Assembly: GCA_018261905.1 (NCBI GenBank) | Contig: JAGTRU010000002.1 | Location: 62,001-126,000 of the forward strand | Source: Pseudomonadota bacterium | Lineage (GTDB): Bacteria; Pseudomonadota; Gammaproteobacteria; Burkholderiales; Rhodocyclaceae | Direction: 5' to 3' | DNA: 64,000 nt | Shown: one piece after another, positions 17,044-26,245 of the stretch | Layout: the number at the start of each line of letters is the position of its first letter | Numbering within the stretch: position 1 is the first letter of the stretch | The notes under the pieces: model-generated | Told to the model about the DNA's origin: nothing | What the model saw: only the letters and a program-made list of their open reading frames with translations | Databases searched by the model: none | Position numbers and translations under genes: made by a program

Positions 17044-18075
17044 ATGGCAAGGCGAACACGAAAAACGGCCTGGACCCGATCCTTCCAGAGCGTCTTGAAA
17101 ACGATGACGCGAACGGCCATGCGCGTTGGCAGCAAGGCGCTTAAGGAGAGCCTGCGGGCAACTCCGCTGGCGGCCAAGCGGGTGAGCGGCAAAAAAGCGA
17201 TGGCGCCCTCGGCCAACTGGACGACAGGGCTGGCCATCGGCACCGCCGGTCCGCGCCGTTATCGGCTTTACAAACCGTCCGGCGTGCGGCGCAACGAGAG
17301 CCTGCCATTACTGGTCATGCTGCATGGCTGTGAGCAGGATGCCGAAGCGCTGGCAACGAGCAGTCGGATGAACACCATCGCAGCCCGTGAGCGCTTTTTC
17401 GTGCTCTATCCCGAACAGGATCGCCTGGCGAATGTGCAGGGCTGCTGGAACTGGTACGACACCCGGACAGGCCGGGCGCAAGCCGAAGCGCATTCGATCA
17501 GCGCGGCCATCGAACAGGTTTGCCTGACGCAGGCGATCGACCGCCGTCGCGTTGCCCTGGCCGGAATTTCAGCCGGGGCCGGCATGGCCGTATTGCTGGC
17601 AACGCAGCATCCGGAGCGCTTTCGGGCGATTGCCATGCATTCCGGAATCGCGCCGGGCGTCGCGCATTCGTCGGCCAGCGCCATCAAGGCGATGTTCGGG
17701 CAAAGCGTGACGACCTCGCCGCTCCCGGCCATAGCGCCCGATGTCAGGCTGCCCGCCTTGCTGGTTATCCACGGCGCGGCGGACCACGTGGTGGCGCCGG
17801 GAAATGGCGCTGAAGCGGCCATGCGCTGGGGGGAACGGGTGGGCGCCAGGGCGAGCAAGCCGCGCCGGGTGCAGCGTGGGGCTCGTTATGCGGCGACCAT
17901 CACTGATTATCGAAAAAGTGGCCGGCTGATTGCGACGCACTGTGCCGTCGAGCGCCTTGGCCATGCCTGGAGCGGTGGCGCCGCCGGGCATTCCTACAGT
18001 GACCCCAAAGGTCCGGATGCCTCACGGATGATCTGGTCCTTCGTCGCCCGGCAATTTGCCCGGGCGGCTGACTAG
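17044..18075 (+). CDS. PHB-depolymerase-type (LpqC-like) alpha/beta-hydrolase esterase
   Basis: This 343-residue protein is an Esterase_PHB-type hydrolase: oxyanion region LLVMLHGCEQDA, nucleophile elbow AGISAGAG with Ser176, a late aspartate (HGAADHVV) and the terminal histidine in RLGHAWSGG. A basic N-terminal extension of about 60 residues has no obvious signal peptide, as in intracellular polyhydroxybutyrate depolymerases and phasin-region esterases. It is transcribed divergently from csbD. The likely substrate is PHB or a short polyester or ester; specificity cannot be read from the sequence. Confidence 0.87.
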   Translation: MARRTRKTAWTRSFQSVLKTMTRTAMRVGSKALKESLRATPLAAKRVSGKKAMAPSANWTTGLAIGTAGPRRYRLYKPSGVRRNESLPLLVMLHGCEQDAEALATSSRMNTIAARERFFVLYPEQDRLANVQGCWNWYDTRTGRAQAEAHSISAAIEQVCLTQAIDRRRVALAGISAGAGMAVLLATQHPERFRAIAMHSGIAPGVAHSSASAIKAMFGQSVTTSPLPAIAPDVRLPALLVIHGAADHVVAPGNGAEAAMRWGERVGARASKPRRVQRGARYAATITDYRKSGRLIATHCAVERLGHAWSGGAAGHSYSDPKGPDASRMIWSFVARQFARAAD

Positions 18076-18102
18076 CCCCAGGCATGGGGGCTAGTCAGCC
18101 CG

Positions 18103-18495
18103 CTATTCCGTTGTTTTGCCGTTGAAGTGTTCCGTATCGCCCTCGGCGTCGGCGCGGCTTTCGTGAATGACGCCGTCGCGATGATTGGGCGGGGCGTAGA
18201 GGGTATAAAGTTTCAGCGGCACCGAGCCGGTGTTGACGATGTTGTGATTGACCCCGGCCGGGACCAGTACCGCAAAGCCGGCTTGAATCGGCGTCCGGGC
18301 ACCATTCAACACCGCCTCACCGGAGCCTTCCTCGACACGGAAGAACTGGTCAACCTTGTGAATCTCGGCGCCGATGTCTTCCTGAGGTTTCAATGACATC
18401 AGGACAAGCTGCGAGTTTTTGGCCGTATACAGCACTTGGCGAAACTTGTCGTTTTTGACGGCAAGACCTTCAATATCCTGCACAAAACCTTTCAT
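18103..18495 (-). CDS. Cupin domain protein
   Basis: This 130-residue single-cupin protein carries the beta-barrel motifs EDIGAEIHKVDQFFRVEEG and AGFAVLVPAGVNHNIVNTG, with conserved metal-ligand histidines in HKVDQ and NH. The ATG at 18495 is chosen because AAGGAG lies 5 bases away (an upstream GTG would be too close). Its substrate is unknown; relatives are often mannose-6-phosphate isomerase-like in annotation only. It follows a 24-residue membrane peptide gene that has the same type of ribosome site, so the two probably share an mRNA. Confidence 0.85.
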   Translation of the reverse strand: MKGFVQDIEGLAVKNDKFRQVLYTAKNSQLVLMSLKPQEDIGAEIHKVDQFFRVEEGSGEAVLNGARTPIQAGFAVLVPAGVNHNIVNTGSVPLKLYTLYAPPNHRDGVIHESRADAEGDTEHFNGKTTE

Positions 18496-18525
18496 CACAA
18501 CTCCTTTCGTGCGCCTTACGGCGCC

Positions 18526-18600
18526 TTAGCGCAGGCCAAAAAACGACAAGACAGCGATGACAACAACAACCAAGCCAACGATGTAAATAATATTGTTCAT
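18526..18600 (-). CDS. 24-residue single-span membrane microprotein
   Basis: An ATG at 18600 preceded by AAAGGAG (6 bases away) opens a 24-codon frame ending in TAA: MNNIIYIVGLVVVVIAVLSF then FGLR. It is a single hydrophobic span with a positively charged end. I recall near-identical small proteins in other proteobacteria but cannot verify them here. It lies 30 bp upstream of the cupin gene, on the same strand. The function is unknown. Confidence 0.7.
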   Translation of the reverse strand: MNNIIYIVGLVVVVIAVLSFFGLR

Positions 18601-18699
18601 TTGCAGCTCCTTTCGCGGCGGGCGGCGATTCGTGTAGCGCGGATGATTTCTCGCCCGCCGAATTTCACCTTACCCCGCACTGCGGCGAAGCTCTGTACG

Positions 18700-18790
18700 C
18701 CAACGCGCACAAAGGCCGGCCGGGCAATCTCCTCGGGTGACAAAATGATATCGATGCAGCCGCTGGCAATCGCGCTTTCCGGCATATCGA
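18700..18790 (-). pseudogene. Remnant of a CheB-type methylesterase C-terminus
   Basis: On the minus strand, MPESAIASGCIDIILSPEEI matches the end of CheB methylesterase domains (MPxxAIxxGxVDxxLxxxEI). Sequence on both sides is unrelated, there is no catalytic Ser-His-Asp part, and an interspersed repeat begins about 25 bp upstream. It is a gene fragment left from a chemotaxis-type gene that is otherwise gone. Confidence 0.6.
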
Positions 18791-18815
18791 GCGGCGTTGG
18801 CTGACGCAGACGATG

Positions 18816-18970
18816 GGAAACCCTACCGCAGAGTCGAAAAGAAGCAGAAAAGAACGTGAAAACAGTGGCTTGCAAGGCTTTTGCGGATCACCCAGAAGGT
18901 GGACTGAATCATCCTGGCAAGCCTTTGTTTTTCCTCAGCGTCTCTGCGGTTCAACTGCGTTTTCTAGGTT
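18816..18970 (-). repeat. Interspersed inverted-end repeat, copy C
   Basis: This copy of about 155 bp is the inverted near-twin of copy A at 1962-2127, including its inner GGCTTGC/GCAAGCC pair; it lacks about 8 bases near the left end. It sits directly upstream of the cheB remnant. From 18971 to 19185 I see no gene. Confidence 0.8.
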
Positions 18971-19185
18971 AATTCTGTTTGTGGAAATTAATCTGATCCC
19001 GCTTCGGCTGAGGGGTTTTGAATCGTTCAAAGACAAGACCGACAAATATTTGTCAATTTGAAAGGTAACAGCGGATGGCGGCTTTTGGCCGACAACCCAA
19101 AGGAATCGGAGCCCGCAGGCCCCGTTTGGATAAAGACGACGATTGCAATTCTCCGCAGTCTTTACCGCCGAATATCTTTCTCCGC

Positions 19186-20823
19186 CTACATGTTCGGGTA
19201 GTTCGGCCCGCCGCTGCCTTCCGGTACTGTCCAGTTGATGTTCTGGGTCGGGTCCTTGATGTCGCAGGTCTTGCAGTGCAGGCAGTTCTGGGCGTTGATC
19301 TGCAGGCGCGGCTGGCCTTCGTCCTCACCGAGGATTTCGTACACGCCGGCCGGGCAATAGCGCGTTTCCGGCGAACCGTAATAGGCGTAATTGATGCTGA
19401 TCGCCACACCCGGGTCTTTCAGGCGCAGGTGGCAGGGCTGGTTTTCCTCGTGGTTGGTGGCCGAGAGGAAGACCGAGGACAGGCGGTCGAAGGTCAGCAC
19501 GCCATCCGGCTTGGCGTAGGCAATTTTGGCGTGGCTGTTCTTGTCGCCCAGTTGCGTGTGGTCGTCGTGATTGCGCAGCGTCCACGGCGCCTTGCCGCGG
19601 AAGATGAAGGTGTCGATGGCACCATAGGCGAGCGCGCCGAAAAGGCCCCAATTGAAGGCCGGACGGATGTTGCGCACCTTGTAGAGTTCTTCCCACAGCC
19701 AGCTTTGCTTGATCTGCTCGGGATACTCGGTGGCTTCGGCGCCGGCGTTTTCCTTGCCGAGATGCGCGAAAACCGCTTCGGCGGCGATCATGCCCGACTT
19801 CATCGCCATGTGCGTGCCCTTGATCTTCGGCACATTGAGGAAGCCGGCGGTATCGCCGACCAGCAGGCCGCCCGGGAAACTCAGTTTCGGCACCGACTGG
19901 AAACCGCCTTCCGACAACGCCCGCGCCCCGTAGGAAATGCGCCGGCCGCCTTCGAAGGTGCCGCGGATAGCCGGATGCGTCTTGTAACGCTGGAATTCCT
20001 CGTAGGGCGACAGCCACGGGTTCTTGTAATCGAGGCCAACCACCATGCCGACAGCGACCAGGTTGGTTTCCAGATGGTAGAGGAAGGAACCGCCGTAGGT
20101 ATCGCTACTCAACGGCCAGCCGACGCTATGGATGATCAGGCCGGGCTGATGTTTCGCCGGATCGATTTCCCACAGTTCCTTGATGCCGATACCATAGGTT
20201 TGCGGATCGACGCCGTCGCGCAGGTTGAACTTGGCGAACAGTTCCTTGGTCAGCGAACCGCGGCAGCCTTCGGCAAAAATGGTCTGCTTGGCATGCAGTT
20301 CCATGCCCGGCTGGAAATTGCCCGTCGGCTGGCCGTCCTTACCGATGCCGAGATCGCCGGTGGCGACGCCCTTGACCGAACCATCCTCATGGTAGAGCAC
20401 CTCGGCGGCGGCGAAACCGGGGTAAATCTCGACACCGAGGGCTTCGGCCTGTTCGCCGAGCCAGCGGGCGAGGTTGCCGAGGCTGATGATGTAGTTGCCG
20501 TGATTGCCCATCTGCGGCGGCGTCGGCAGCTTGTAGGAGCCGCCTTCGGTCAGATAGAGCAGGCGATCCTCGCCGGCCGGCGTATTGAGTGGCGCACCGC
20601 GTTCCTGCCAGTCGGGAAAGAGTTCGGCCAGCGCATGCGGCTCGAGCACGGCGCCGGACAGGATATGGGCGCCGATCTCCGAGCCTTTTTCCAGCAGGCA
20701 GACCGAGGTTTCCTTGCCGGCCTGTGCCGCCAGCTGCTTGATGCGGATCGCCGCCGACAGCCCGGACGGGCCGCCACCGACGATCACGACGTCGTATTCC
20801 ATTGCATCGCGATCTGTACGCAT
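19186..20823 (-). CDS. Electron transfer flavoprotein-ubiquinone oxidoreductase
   Basis: This 545-residue flavoprotein passes electrons from reduced ETF to ubiquinone at the inner membrane. The FAD-binding motif is near the start ([16 protein letters not shown]), and the C-terminal [4Fe-4S] ligands are CPAGVYE and [13 protein letters not shown]. The ATG at 20823 is chosen for the AAAGGAG 6 bases upstream. It is the last gene of an acyl-CoA oxidation block and completes the chain acyl-CoA dehydrogenase, EtfAB, ETF-QO, quinone. Length matches the family. Confidence 0.95.
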   Translation of the reverse strand: MRTDRDAMEYDVVIVGGGPSGLSAAIRIKQLAAQAGKETSVCLLEKGSEIGAHILSGAVLEPHALAELFPDWQERGAPLNTPAGEDRLLYLTEGGSYKLPTPPQMGNHGNYIISLGNLARWLGEQAEALGVEIYPGFAAAEVLYHEDGSVKGVATGDLGIGKDGQPTGNFQPGMELHAKQTIFAEGCRGSLTKELFAKFNLRDGVDPQTYGIGIKELWEIDPAKHQPGLIIHSVGWPLSSDTYGGSFLYHLETNLVAVGMVVGLDYKNPWLSPYEEFQRYKTHPAIRGTFEGGRRISYGARALSEGGFQSVPKLSFPGGLLVGDTAGFLNVPKIKGTHMAMKSGMIAAEAVFAHLGKENAGAEATEYPEQIKQSWLWEELYKVRNIRPAFNWGLFGALAYGAIDTFIFRGKAPWTLRNHDDHTQLGDKNSHAKIAYAKPDGVLTFDRLSSVFLSATNHEENQPCHLRLKDPGVAISINYAYYGSPETRYCPAGVYEILGEDEGQPRLQINAQNCLHCKTCDIKDPTQNINWTVPEGSGGPNYPNM

Positions 20824-20847
20824 GCTGTCTCCTTTAGTGCTGCCACT

Positions 20848-20879
20848 ATCGCCCTGTCCGGCGTGGCGGGCAGGGCGAT
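20848..20879 (-). other. Stem-loop between acyl-CoA dehydrogenase and ETF-QO genes
   Basis: ATCGCCCTG (20848-20856) pairs perfectly with CAGGGCGAT (20871-20879) around a 14-base loop. No T-run follows on the minus strand, so it is more likely an mRNA-processing or stabilising hairpin than a terminator. Confidence 0.5.
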
Positions 20880-20893
20880 GTGAAACACGATTC

Positions 20894-22672
20894 TTAGAAC
20901 AGGTTTTCCGGCAGGCCCAGCGTCGAAGCACTACCACCGATCACTTCGGCCGCGTAGGCGGCGGCGAAGGGCAACTGGTGCGCGGCAAAATACTCGGCCG
21001 TGGCCAGTTTGGCGGTGTAGTAGCCGTCGGACGTGCCGTCGGCAATATGCTTGGCCGCAATCGCCGCCGACTTGGCCATCAGCCAGCCGCCGACGACAAT
21101 GCCGGTGAGCTTGAGGAAAGGCACGGAACCGGCATGCACGGCTTGCGGCGCGCTCTCGTAATTGGCGAGAATCCAGTCGGCGGCCTTGCCCAGGGCGACA
21201 ATACCGCTCTTCAGGTTGGCGGCGATGCTGGCTAATTGGCCGTTGCCTTCCAATTCCTGGGCAGTGGCGGTCATTTCCGCGAGCAGCGCCTGCATCCCGG
21301 CACCCGGCACCTTCTCGCGGGCCAGCTTGCGGCCGACCAGGTCGTTGGCCTGAATGGCCGTCGTGCCTTCGTAAATGGTGGTGATGCGCGAATCGCGGTA
21401 GTACTGGGCGGCTCCAGTTTCCTCGATGAAGCCGACGCCACCGAAGACCTGCAGCGCATTCGAGGACAGTTCGACGCCCTGCTCCGTGCTCCAGCCCTTG
21501 ACCACCGGCGTCAGCAGGTCGATGCGGGCCTGCGCCACGGCATCGCCGGCATGCGCCTTGTCGATCTGGGCGGCGGCGTAATAGGCCAGGGTGCGCATGG
21601 CTTCGGTACGCGACTTGACGTCCATGAGCAGGCGACGGACATCCGGGTGATGCAGGATGGGCTTCTTGCCGTCGGTCTTGTCGCCGATGATCTTGCCCTG
21701 GATGCGTTCGCGGGCGTACCACAGCGCGTGCTGGTAGGCGCGCTCGGCGATGCCGACGCCTTCGAGGCCGACATTGACGCGGGCGTGGTTCATCATGGTG
21801 AACATGTAGCCGATGCCCTTGTTCTCTTCGCCAACCAGGTAGCCGACGGCGCCTTCGTTGTCGCCGTAGGACATGACTGCCGTCGGGCTGCCGTGGATGC
21901 CGAGCTTGTGTTCGAGCGAGGAACAGATCAGGTCGTTACGCTTGCCGAGCGAGCCATCGTCATTGACCAGGAACTTCGGCACGATGAACAGCGAGATGCC
22001 CTTGAGTCCCGGCGGCGCATCCGGCAGACGGGCCAGCACGAGGTGGATGATGTTCCCGGCGACGTCATGCTCGCCCCAGGTGATGAAAATCTTGGTGCCG
22101 CTGACCAGGTAGCTGCCGTCGCCGGCCGGCTTGGCCTTGGTCGAGATGGCGGCGAGATCGGAACCGGCGGCCGGCTCGGTCAGGTTCATGGTGCCGGTCC
22201 AGGTACCTTCGACCATCTTCGGCAGGTACTTCTGCTTCAGTTCTTCGGAAGCGTGGTGGGCGATGGCTTCGATGGCGCCGCCGGTGAGCATCGGGCAGAG
22301 GGCGAAGGCCATGTTGGCGCCCTTCCACATTTCGTTCACCGCCATCGCGACGACGGCCGGCAGGCCCTGGCCGCCGAAATCAGGCGAGAAGGGCATGGAC
22401 ATCCAGCCGGTTTCGGCGAACAGCTTGTAGGCTTCCTTGAAGCCGGGTGCCGTGGTCACCACACCGTCTTTCACGACATGGCCCTGACGGTCGCCGACGC
22501 GGTTGATCGGGTCGAGCACGCCGGTGGCGAACTTGGCGGCTTCCTCAAGGATGGATTCGACGAGTTCGACGGAACACTCTTCGTTGCCGGGCAGCGCGCA
22601 AATCTCTTCGAGACCGGCGACTTCATTGAGGACGAACTGCATGTCGCGAATCGGGGCGATATAGGTGCTCAT
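20894..22672 (-). CDS. Acyl-CoA dehydrogenase (large, about 590-residue form)
   Basis: This 592-residue flavoenzyme performs alpha,beta-dehydrogenation of an acyl-CoA with FAD, giving electrons to ETF. It has the N-terminal helical extension of the large form, the FAD/substrate motifs [12 protein letters not shown] and [11 protein letters not shown], and the late [20 protein letters not shown], whose Glu is the expected catalytic base. An extra C-terminal helical domain follows. This form includes DmdC (3-methylmercaptopropionyl-CoA dehydrogenase) and general fatty-acyl-CoA enzymes, so chain-length specificity is open. It lies between etfA and the ETF-QO gene. Confidence 0.93.
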   Translation of the reverse strand: MSTYIAPIRDMQFVLNEVAGLEEICALPGNEECSVELVESILEEAAKFATGVLDPINRVGDRQGHVVKDGVVTTAPGFKEAYKLFAETGWMSMPFSPDFGGQGLPAVVAMAVNEMWKGANMAFALCPMLTGGAIEAIAHHASEELKQKYLPKMVEGTWTGTMNLTEPAAGSDLAAISTKAKPAGDGSYLVSGTKIFITWGEHDVAGNIIHLVLARLPDAPPGLKGISLFIVPKFLVNDDGSLGKRNDLICSSLEHKLGIHGSPTAVMSYGDNEGAVGYLVGEENKGIGYMFTMMNHARVNVGLEGVGIAERAYQHALWYARERIQGKIIGDKTDGKKPILHHPDVRRLLMDVKSRTEAMRTLAYYAAAQIDKAHAGDAVAQARIDLLTPVVKGWSTEQGVELSSNALQVFGGVGFIEETGAAQYYRDSRITTIYEGTTAIQANDLVGRKLAREKVPGAGMQALLAEMTATAQELEGNGQLASIAANLKSGIVALGKAADWILANYESAPQAVHAGSVPFLKLTGIVVGGWLMAKSAAIAAKHIADGTSDGYYTAKLATAEYFAAHQLPFAAAYAAEVIGGSASTLGLPENLF

Positions 22673-22699
22673 GAATTTATCTCCTGGATATTTGTTGGT

Positions 22700-23629
22700 T
22701 TAAACGGCAGCCGTCAATTGTGGCACGACTTCAAACAGGTCACCGACCAGGCCGTAATCGGCGACCTGGAAGATCGGTGCGTCCGGATCCTTGTTGATGG
22801 CGACGATGACTTTCGATTCCTTCATCCCCGCCAAGTGCTGGATCGCCCCGGAAATGCCGACCGCGATGTACAACTGCGGCGCAACGATCTTGCCGGTCTG
22901 GCCGACCTGGTAGTCGTTGGGCACGAAGCCGGCATCGACGGCGGCACGCGAGGCACCGAGCGCCGCGTTGAGCTTGTCGGCCAGCGGTTCGAGCAGCTTG
23001 TGGTAATTCTCGCCGCTGCCCAGGCCACGCCCGCCGGAGACGATGGTCTTGGCGGCGCCGAGTTCGGGGCGTGCCGATTTGGTCAGTTCGCGATGGGTCA
23101 GTGTGCTTTGCGCCGTATCAGCCGCCGCAGCGATGGCTTCGACCGGCGCGGCGTTGCCGCTGGCGGCGGCATCGAAAGCGGTGGTGCGCACGGTGATTAC
23201 TTTCACTGGATCGGCGCTCTTAACCGTGGCCAGCGCATTGCCGGCGTAGATCGGACGGACAAAGGTGTCGGCGGATTCGACGGCGGTGATTTCGGAAATC
23301 TGGGCGACGTCGAGCAAGGCGGCAACGCGCGGCAGCAGGTTCTTGCCGAAGGTCGTGGCCGGCGCCAGGATGTGGCTGTAGGCTGCGGCCTGGGCGAGAA
23401 TCAGCGCCGTCAGGTTCTCGGCGGTCTGGCTGGCGTAATGCGCGGCATCGGCTACTTTGACGCTGCTCACGCCTTGCAGGCCGGCGGCTTGCTGGGCAGC
23501 GGCGGCGCAATTGCTGCCGGCGACCAGGACGTGGATGTCGCCACCGATCTTGGCGGCGGCGCTGACGGTGTTGAGGGTGGCGGCCTTGAGGCTGGCGTGA
23601 TCGTGTTCGGCGATAACGAGGATAGTCAT
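22700..23629 (-). CDS. etfA: Electron transfer flavoprotein alpha subunit
   Basis: This 309-residue subunit binds FAD in its C-terminal domain: [20 protein letters not shown], then [33 protein letters not shown] and [20 protein letters not shown] are all hallmark phrases. With EtfB it carries electrons from acyl-CoA dehydrogenase to ETF-QO. The start follows the etfB stop by two bases, so the two subunits should be made in equal amounts. Confidence 0.97.
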   Translation of the reverse strand: MTILVIAEHDHASLKAATLNTVSAAAKIGGDIHVLVAGSNCAAAAQQAAGLQGVSSVKVADAAHYASQTAENLTALILAQAAAYSHILAPATTFGKNLLPRVAALLDVAQISEITAVESADTFVRPIYAGNALATVKSADPVKVITVRTTAFDAAASGNAAPVEAIAAAADTAQSTLTHRELTKSARPELGAAKTIVSGGRGLGSGENYHKLLEPLADKLNAALGASRAAVDAGFVPNDYQVGQTGKIVAPQLYIAVGISGAIQHLAGMKESKVIVAINKDPDAPIFQVADYGLVGDLFEVVPQLTAAV

Positions 23630-23631
23630 GG

Positions 23632-24384
23632 TCAGATCACCTTCGCTTCATTTTTCAGTTTGTTAACCAGTTCAGCGACGTCCGCAACCTTGATGCCGGC
23701 GCTGCGCTTGGCCGGTTCGGCGACTTTGAGCGTCGTCAGGCGCGGCGCGACATCGACGCCGAGATCGGCGGGCTTGACCGTGTCGAGCGGCTTCTTCTTG
23801 GCCTTCATGATGTTGGGCAGCGTGGCGTAGCGCGGCTCGTTGAGGCGCAGGTCGGTGGTGACGACGGCCGGGAGCGAGATTTCCAGGGTTTCCAGGCCGC
23901 CGTCGATTTCGCGGGTGACCGTGGCCTTGCCGTCGGCAATCACCACTTTCGAGGCGAAGGTGGCTTGCGGCCAGCCAGCCAACGCGGCGAGCATCTGGCC
24001 GGTCTGGTTGGCGTCGTCGTCGATGGCCTGCTTGCCACAGATGACCAGACCCGGCGCTTCCTTGTCGCAGAGAGCCTTGAGCAGCTTGGCGACAGCCAGC
24101 GGCTGGAGGTCGGTATCGCCGCAATCGACCAGGATGCCGCGATCGGCACCGATGGCCATGGCGGTGCGCAGGGTTTCCTGGCAGGCGGCGACGCCGCAGG
24201 AGACGGCGATGACTTCCGTCGCGATGCCGGCTTCCTTCAAACGCACGGCTTCTTCGACGGCGATTTCGTCGAACGGGTTCATGCTCATCTTGACGTTGGC
24301 CAGATCGACACCGCTACCGTCCGCTTTGACGCGAATCTTGACGTTGTAGTCCACTACCCGTTTGACGGGGACGAGAATTTTCAT
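23632..24384 (-). CDS. etfB: Electron transfer flavoprotein beta subunit
   Basis: This 250-residue subunit is recognised by [39 protein letters not shown] and the AMP/FAD-contact region [19 protein letters not shown]. The ATG at 24384 is the only start that gives the family N-terminus; the frame is open far upstream but through unrelated sequence. It pairs with EtfA, encoded two bases downstream. Confidence 0.97.
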   Translation of the reverse strand: MKILVPVKRVVDYNVKIRVKADGSGVDLANVKMSMNPFDEIAVEEAVRLKEAGIATEVIAVSCGVAACQETLRTAMAIGADRGILVDCGDTDLQPLAVAKLLKALCDKEAPGLVICGKQAIDDDANQTGQMLAALAGWPQATFASKVVIADGKATVTREIDGGLETLEISLPAVVTTDLRLNEPRYATLPNIMKAKKKPLDTVKPADLGVDVAPRLTTLKVAEPAKRSAGIKVADVAELVNKLKNEAKVI

Positions 24385-24411
24385 ATGGGGATTCCTGTTC
24401 CGGACAAGATA

Positions 24412-24443
24412 CCCCCTGCCGACCAGGGCATGGCGACAGGGGG
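24412..24443 (-). other. Stem-loop between acyl-CoA ligase and etfB
   Basis: CCCCCTG (24412-24418) pairs with CAGGGGG (24437-24443). Only a weak TATCTTG follows on the minus strand, so it could be a poor terminator or an mRNA-stabilising hairpin separating the ligase gene from etfB. Confidence 0.4.
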
Positions 24444-24452
24444 AAAGACAGC

Positions 24453-26093
24453 TTACTCGATGGCGAGGGCGGATTGCGCGTGCTGGCGCAGAACGTACTT
24501 CTGGATCTTGCCGGTCGAGGTCTTGGGCAGGGCACCGAACACCACTTGTTTCGGCACTTTGAAACGGGCGAGATGGGCGCGGCAATGCTCGATGATTTCG
24601 GCTTCCGTGGTGTGCGCGCCGTCCTTCAGTTCGATGAAGGCGGCCGGCACTTCGCCCCATTTGTCGTCGGGCTTGGCGACGACGGCGGCGGCGATAACTG
24701 CCGGGTGGCGATAGAGCACGTCCTCGACTTCCAGCGAGGAAATATTCTCGCCGCCGGAAATGATGATGTCCTTGGAGCGATCCTTGATCTTGACGTAGCC
24801 GTCGCTATGCACGACCGCCAGGTCGCCGGTGTGGAACCAGCCGCCGGCGAAGGCTTCTGCCGTCGCCTTTTCGTTCTTCAGATAACCCTTCATGACAAGG
24901 TTGCCACGGAACATGATTTCGCCCATGGTTTCGCCATCCCAGGGCACCGCTTCCATCGACACCGGATCGAGCACGGCGATCGCTTCCTGCATGTGGTAGC
25001 GCACGCCCTGCCGGCCGTTGCGGGCGGCCCGCAGGTCGATCGGCAATTTGTCCCATTCCGGATGCTTGGCGCAGACCGAAGCCGGACCGTAAGTTTCGGT
25101 CAGACCATAGACGTGGGTGATGTTGAAACCCATCGTCTCGCAGCCCTCGATGATCGCCGCCGGTGGTGCGGCGCCGGCGATGAGGCCGTTGACCTGATGA
25201 CTGATGCCTTCCTTCAGGGCGGCCGGGGCATTGATCATCATCCCGTACACAATCGGTGCGCCGCACATATGCGTCACCTTGTGCTCCTTGATCAGGCCGA
25301 AGATCAGGGCAGGATCGACCTTGCGCAACGAAACGCTGGTCCCGGCGTTGGCCGCCAGGGTCCACGGGAAACACCAGCCGTTGCAGTGGAACATCGGCAG
25401 GGTCCACAAATACACGGAATGCGGCGGCATGCCCCAGGAAATGATGTTGGAGGCGGCATTGAGGTAGGCGCCGCGATGGTGATAGACGACGCCCTTCGGA
25501 TTGCCGGTGGTACCCGAGGTGTAGTTCAGGGCGATGGCGTCCCACTCGTTTTCCGGCAGTTGCCAGGCAAAATCCGGTTCGCCTTCGTTGAGGAAAGCTT
25601 CGTAATCCTTTTCGCCGAGCGCTTCGCCGCCAGTGAAATCGGGGTCGAGGGTATCGATGACCAGCGGCTTCGGCCCATCGAGCAGGGCCAGCGCGGCTTT
25701 GACGACCGGCGAGAATTCCGGGTCGGTGATCAGCACCTTGGCTTCGCCGTGGGCGAGCTGGAAAGCAATGGCCTCGGGATCGAGACGGGTATTCATGGTA
25801 TTCAGGACGGCGCCGCTCATCGGCACGCCGAAATGGCATTCGAACATCGGCGCGGTGTTGGGCTGCATCACGGCGACCGTGTCGCCCTTGCCAATGCCCC
25901 GACCGATCAGCGCCGAAGCCAGTTGCCGGCAACGATCGTAGGATTCTTTCCAGGTATATTGCCGACTACCCTGGATGACGGAAATTCGTTTCGGATAGAT
26001 GAAAGCCGAGCGCTCAAGGAAGCTGAGCGGGGAAAGCGGAACATAATTGGCCGGATTCTTTTCCAGCCCGATGGTATACGGGTTCACTGCCAC
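24453..26093 (-). CDS. AMP-forming acyl-CoA synthetase
   Basis: This 546-residue ligase activates a carboxylic acid to its CoA thioester through an acyl-adenylate. The motifs are [20 protein letters not shown] (the phosphate loop), [35 protein letters not shown] and the C-terminal [13 protein letters not shown] with the catalytic lysine. It starts at GTG with GAGGAG 6 bases upstream. Fatty-acid and methylmercaptopropionate (DmdB-like) ligases are both in this family; the neighbourhood argues for fatty or related acids. It heads the oxidation block. Confidence 0.92.
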   Translation of the reverse strand: MAVNPYTIGLEKNPANYVPLSPLSFLERSAFIYPKRISVIQGSRQYTWKESYDRCRQLASALIGRGIGKGDTVAVMQPNTAPMFECHFGVPMSGAVLNTMNTRLDPEAIAFQLAHGEAKVLITDPEFSPVVKAALALLDGPKPLVIDTLDPDFTGGEALGEKDYEAFLNEGEPDFAWQLPENEWDAIALNYTSGTTGNPKGVVYHHRGAYLNAASNIISWGMPPHSVYLWTLPMFHCNGWCFPWTLAANAGTSVSLRKVDPALIFGLIKEHKVTHMCGAPIVYGMMINAPAALKEGISHQVNGLIAGAAPPAAIIEGCETMGFNITHVYGLTETYGPASVCAKHPEWDKLPIDLRAARNGRQGVRYHMQEAIAVLDPVSMEAVPWDGETMGEIMFRGNLVMKGYLKNEKATAEAFAGGWFHTGDLAVVHSDGYVKIKDRSKDIIISGGENISSLEVEDVLYRHPAVIAAAVVAKPDDKWGEVPAAFIELKDGAHTTEAEIIEHCRAHLARFKVPKQVVFGALPKTSTGKIQKYVLRQHAQSALAIE

Positions 26094-26190
26094 AAATATC
26101 TCCTCACGATTTTGGCAAAATGCTGTTCTCTTTTTGGCATTACTTTTTCCTAAGGATTGCAGAACACTCTTGCCAAACTATTGGCCGAAT

Positions 26191-26205
26191 GTAACGAATC
26201 GTTAC
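26191..26205. promoter_or_regulatory. Perfect 15-bp palindrome, candidate operator
   Basis: GTAACGAATCGTTAC is a 6-3-6 inverted repeat in the 152-bp gap between the acyl-CoA ligase gene and the divergent histidine kinase gene. Its size and position fit a dimeric repressor site (TetR or GntR type). No regulator gene is adjacent. Confidence 0.5.
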
Positions 26206-26245
26206 GCACGGCTTGTCCGCCCTTCTCCTGCACTAGAATCGACCA

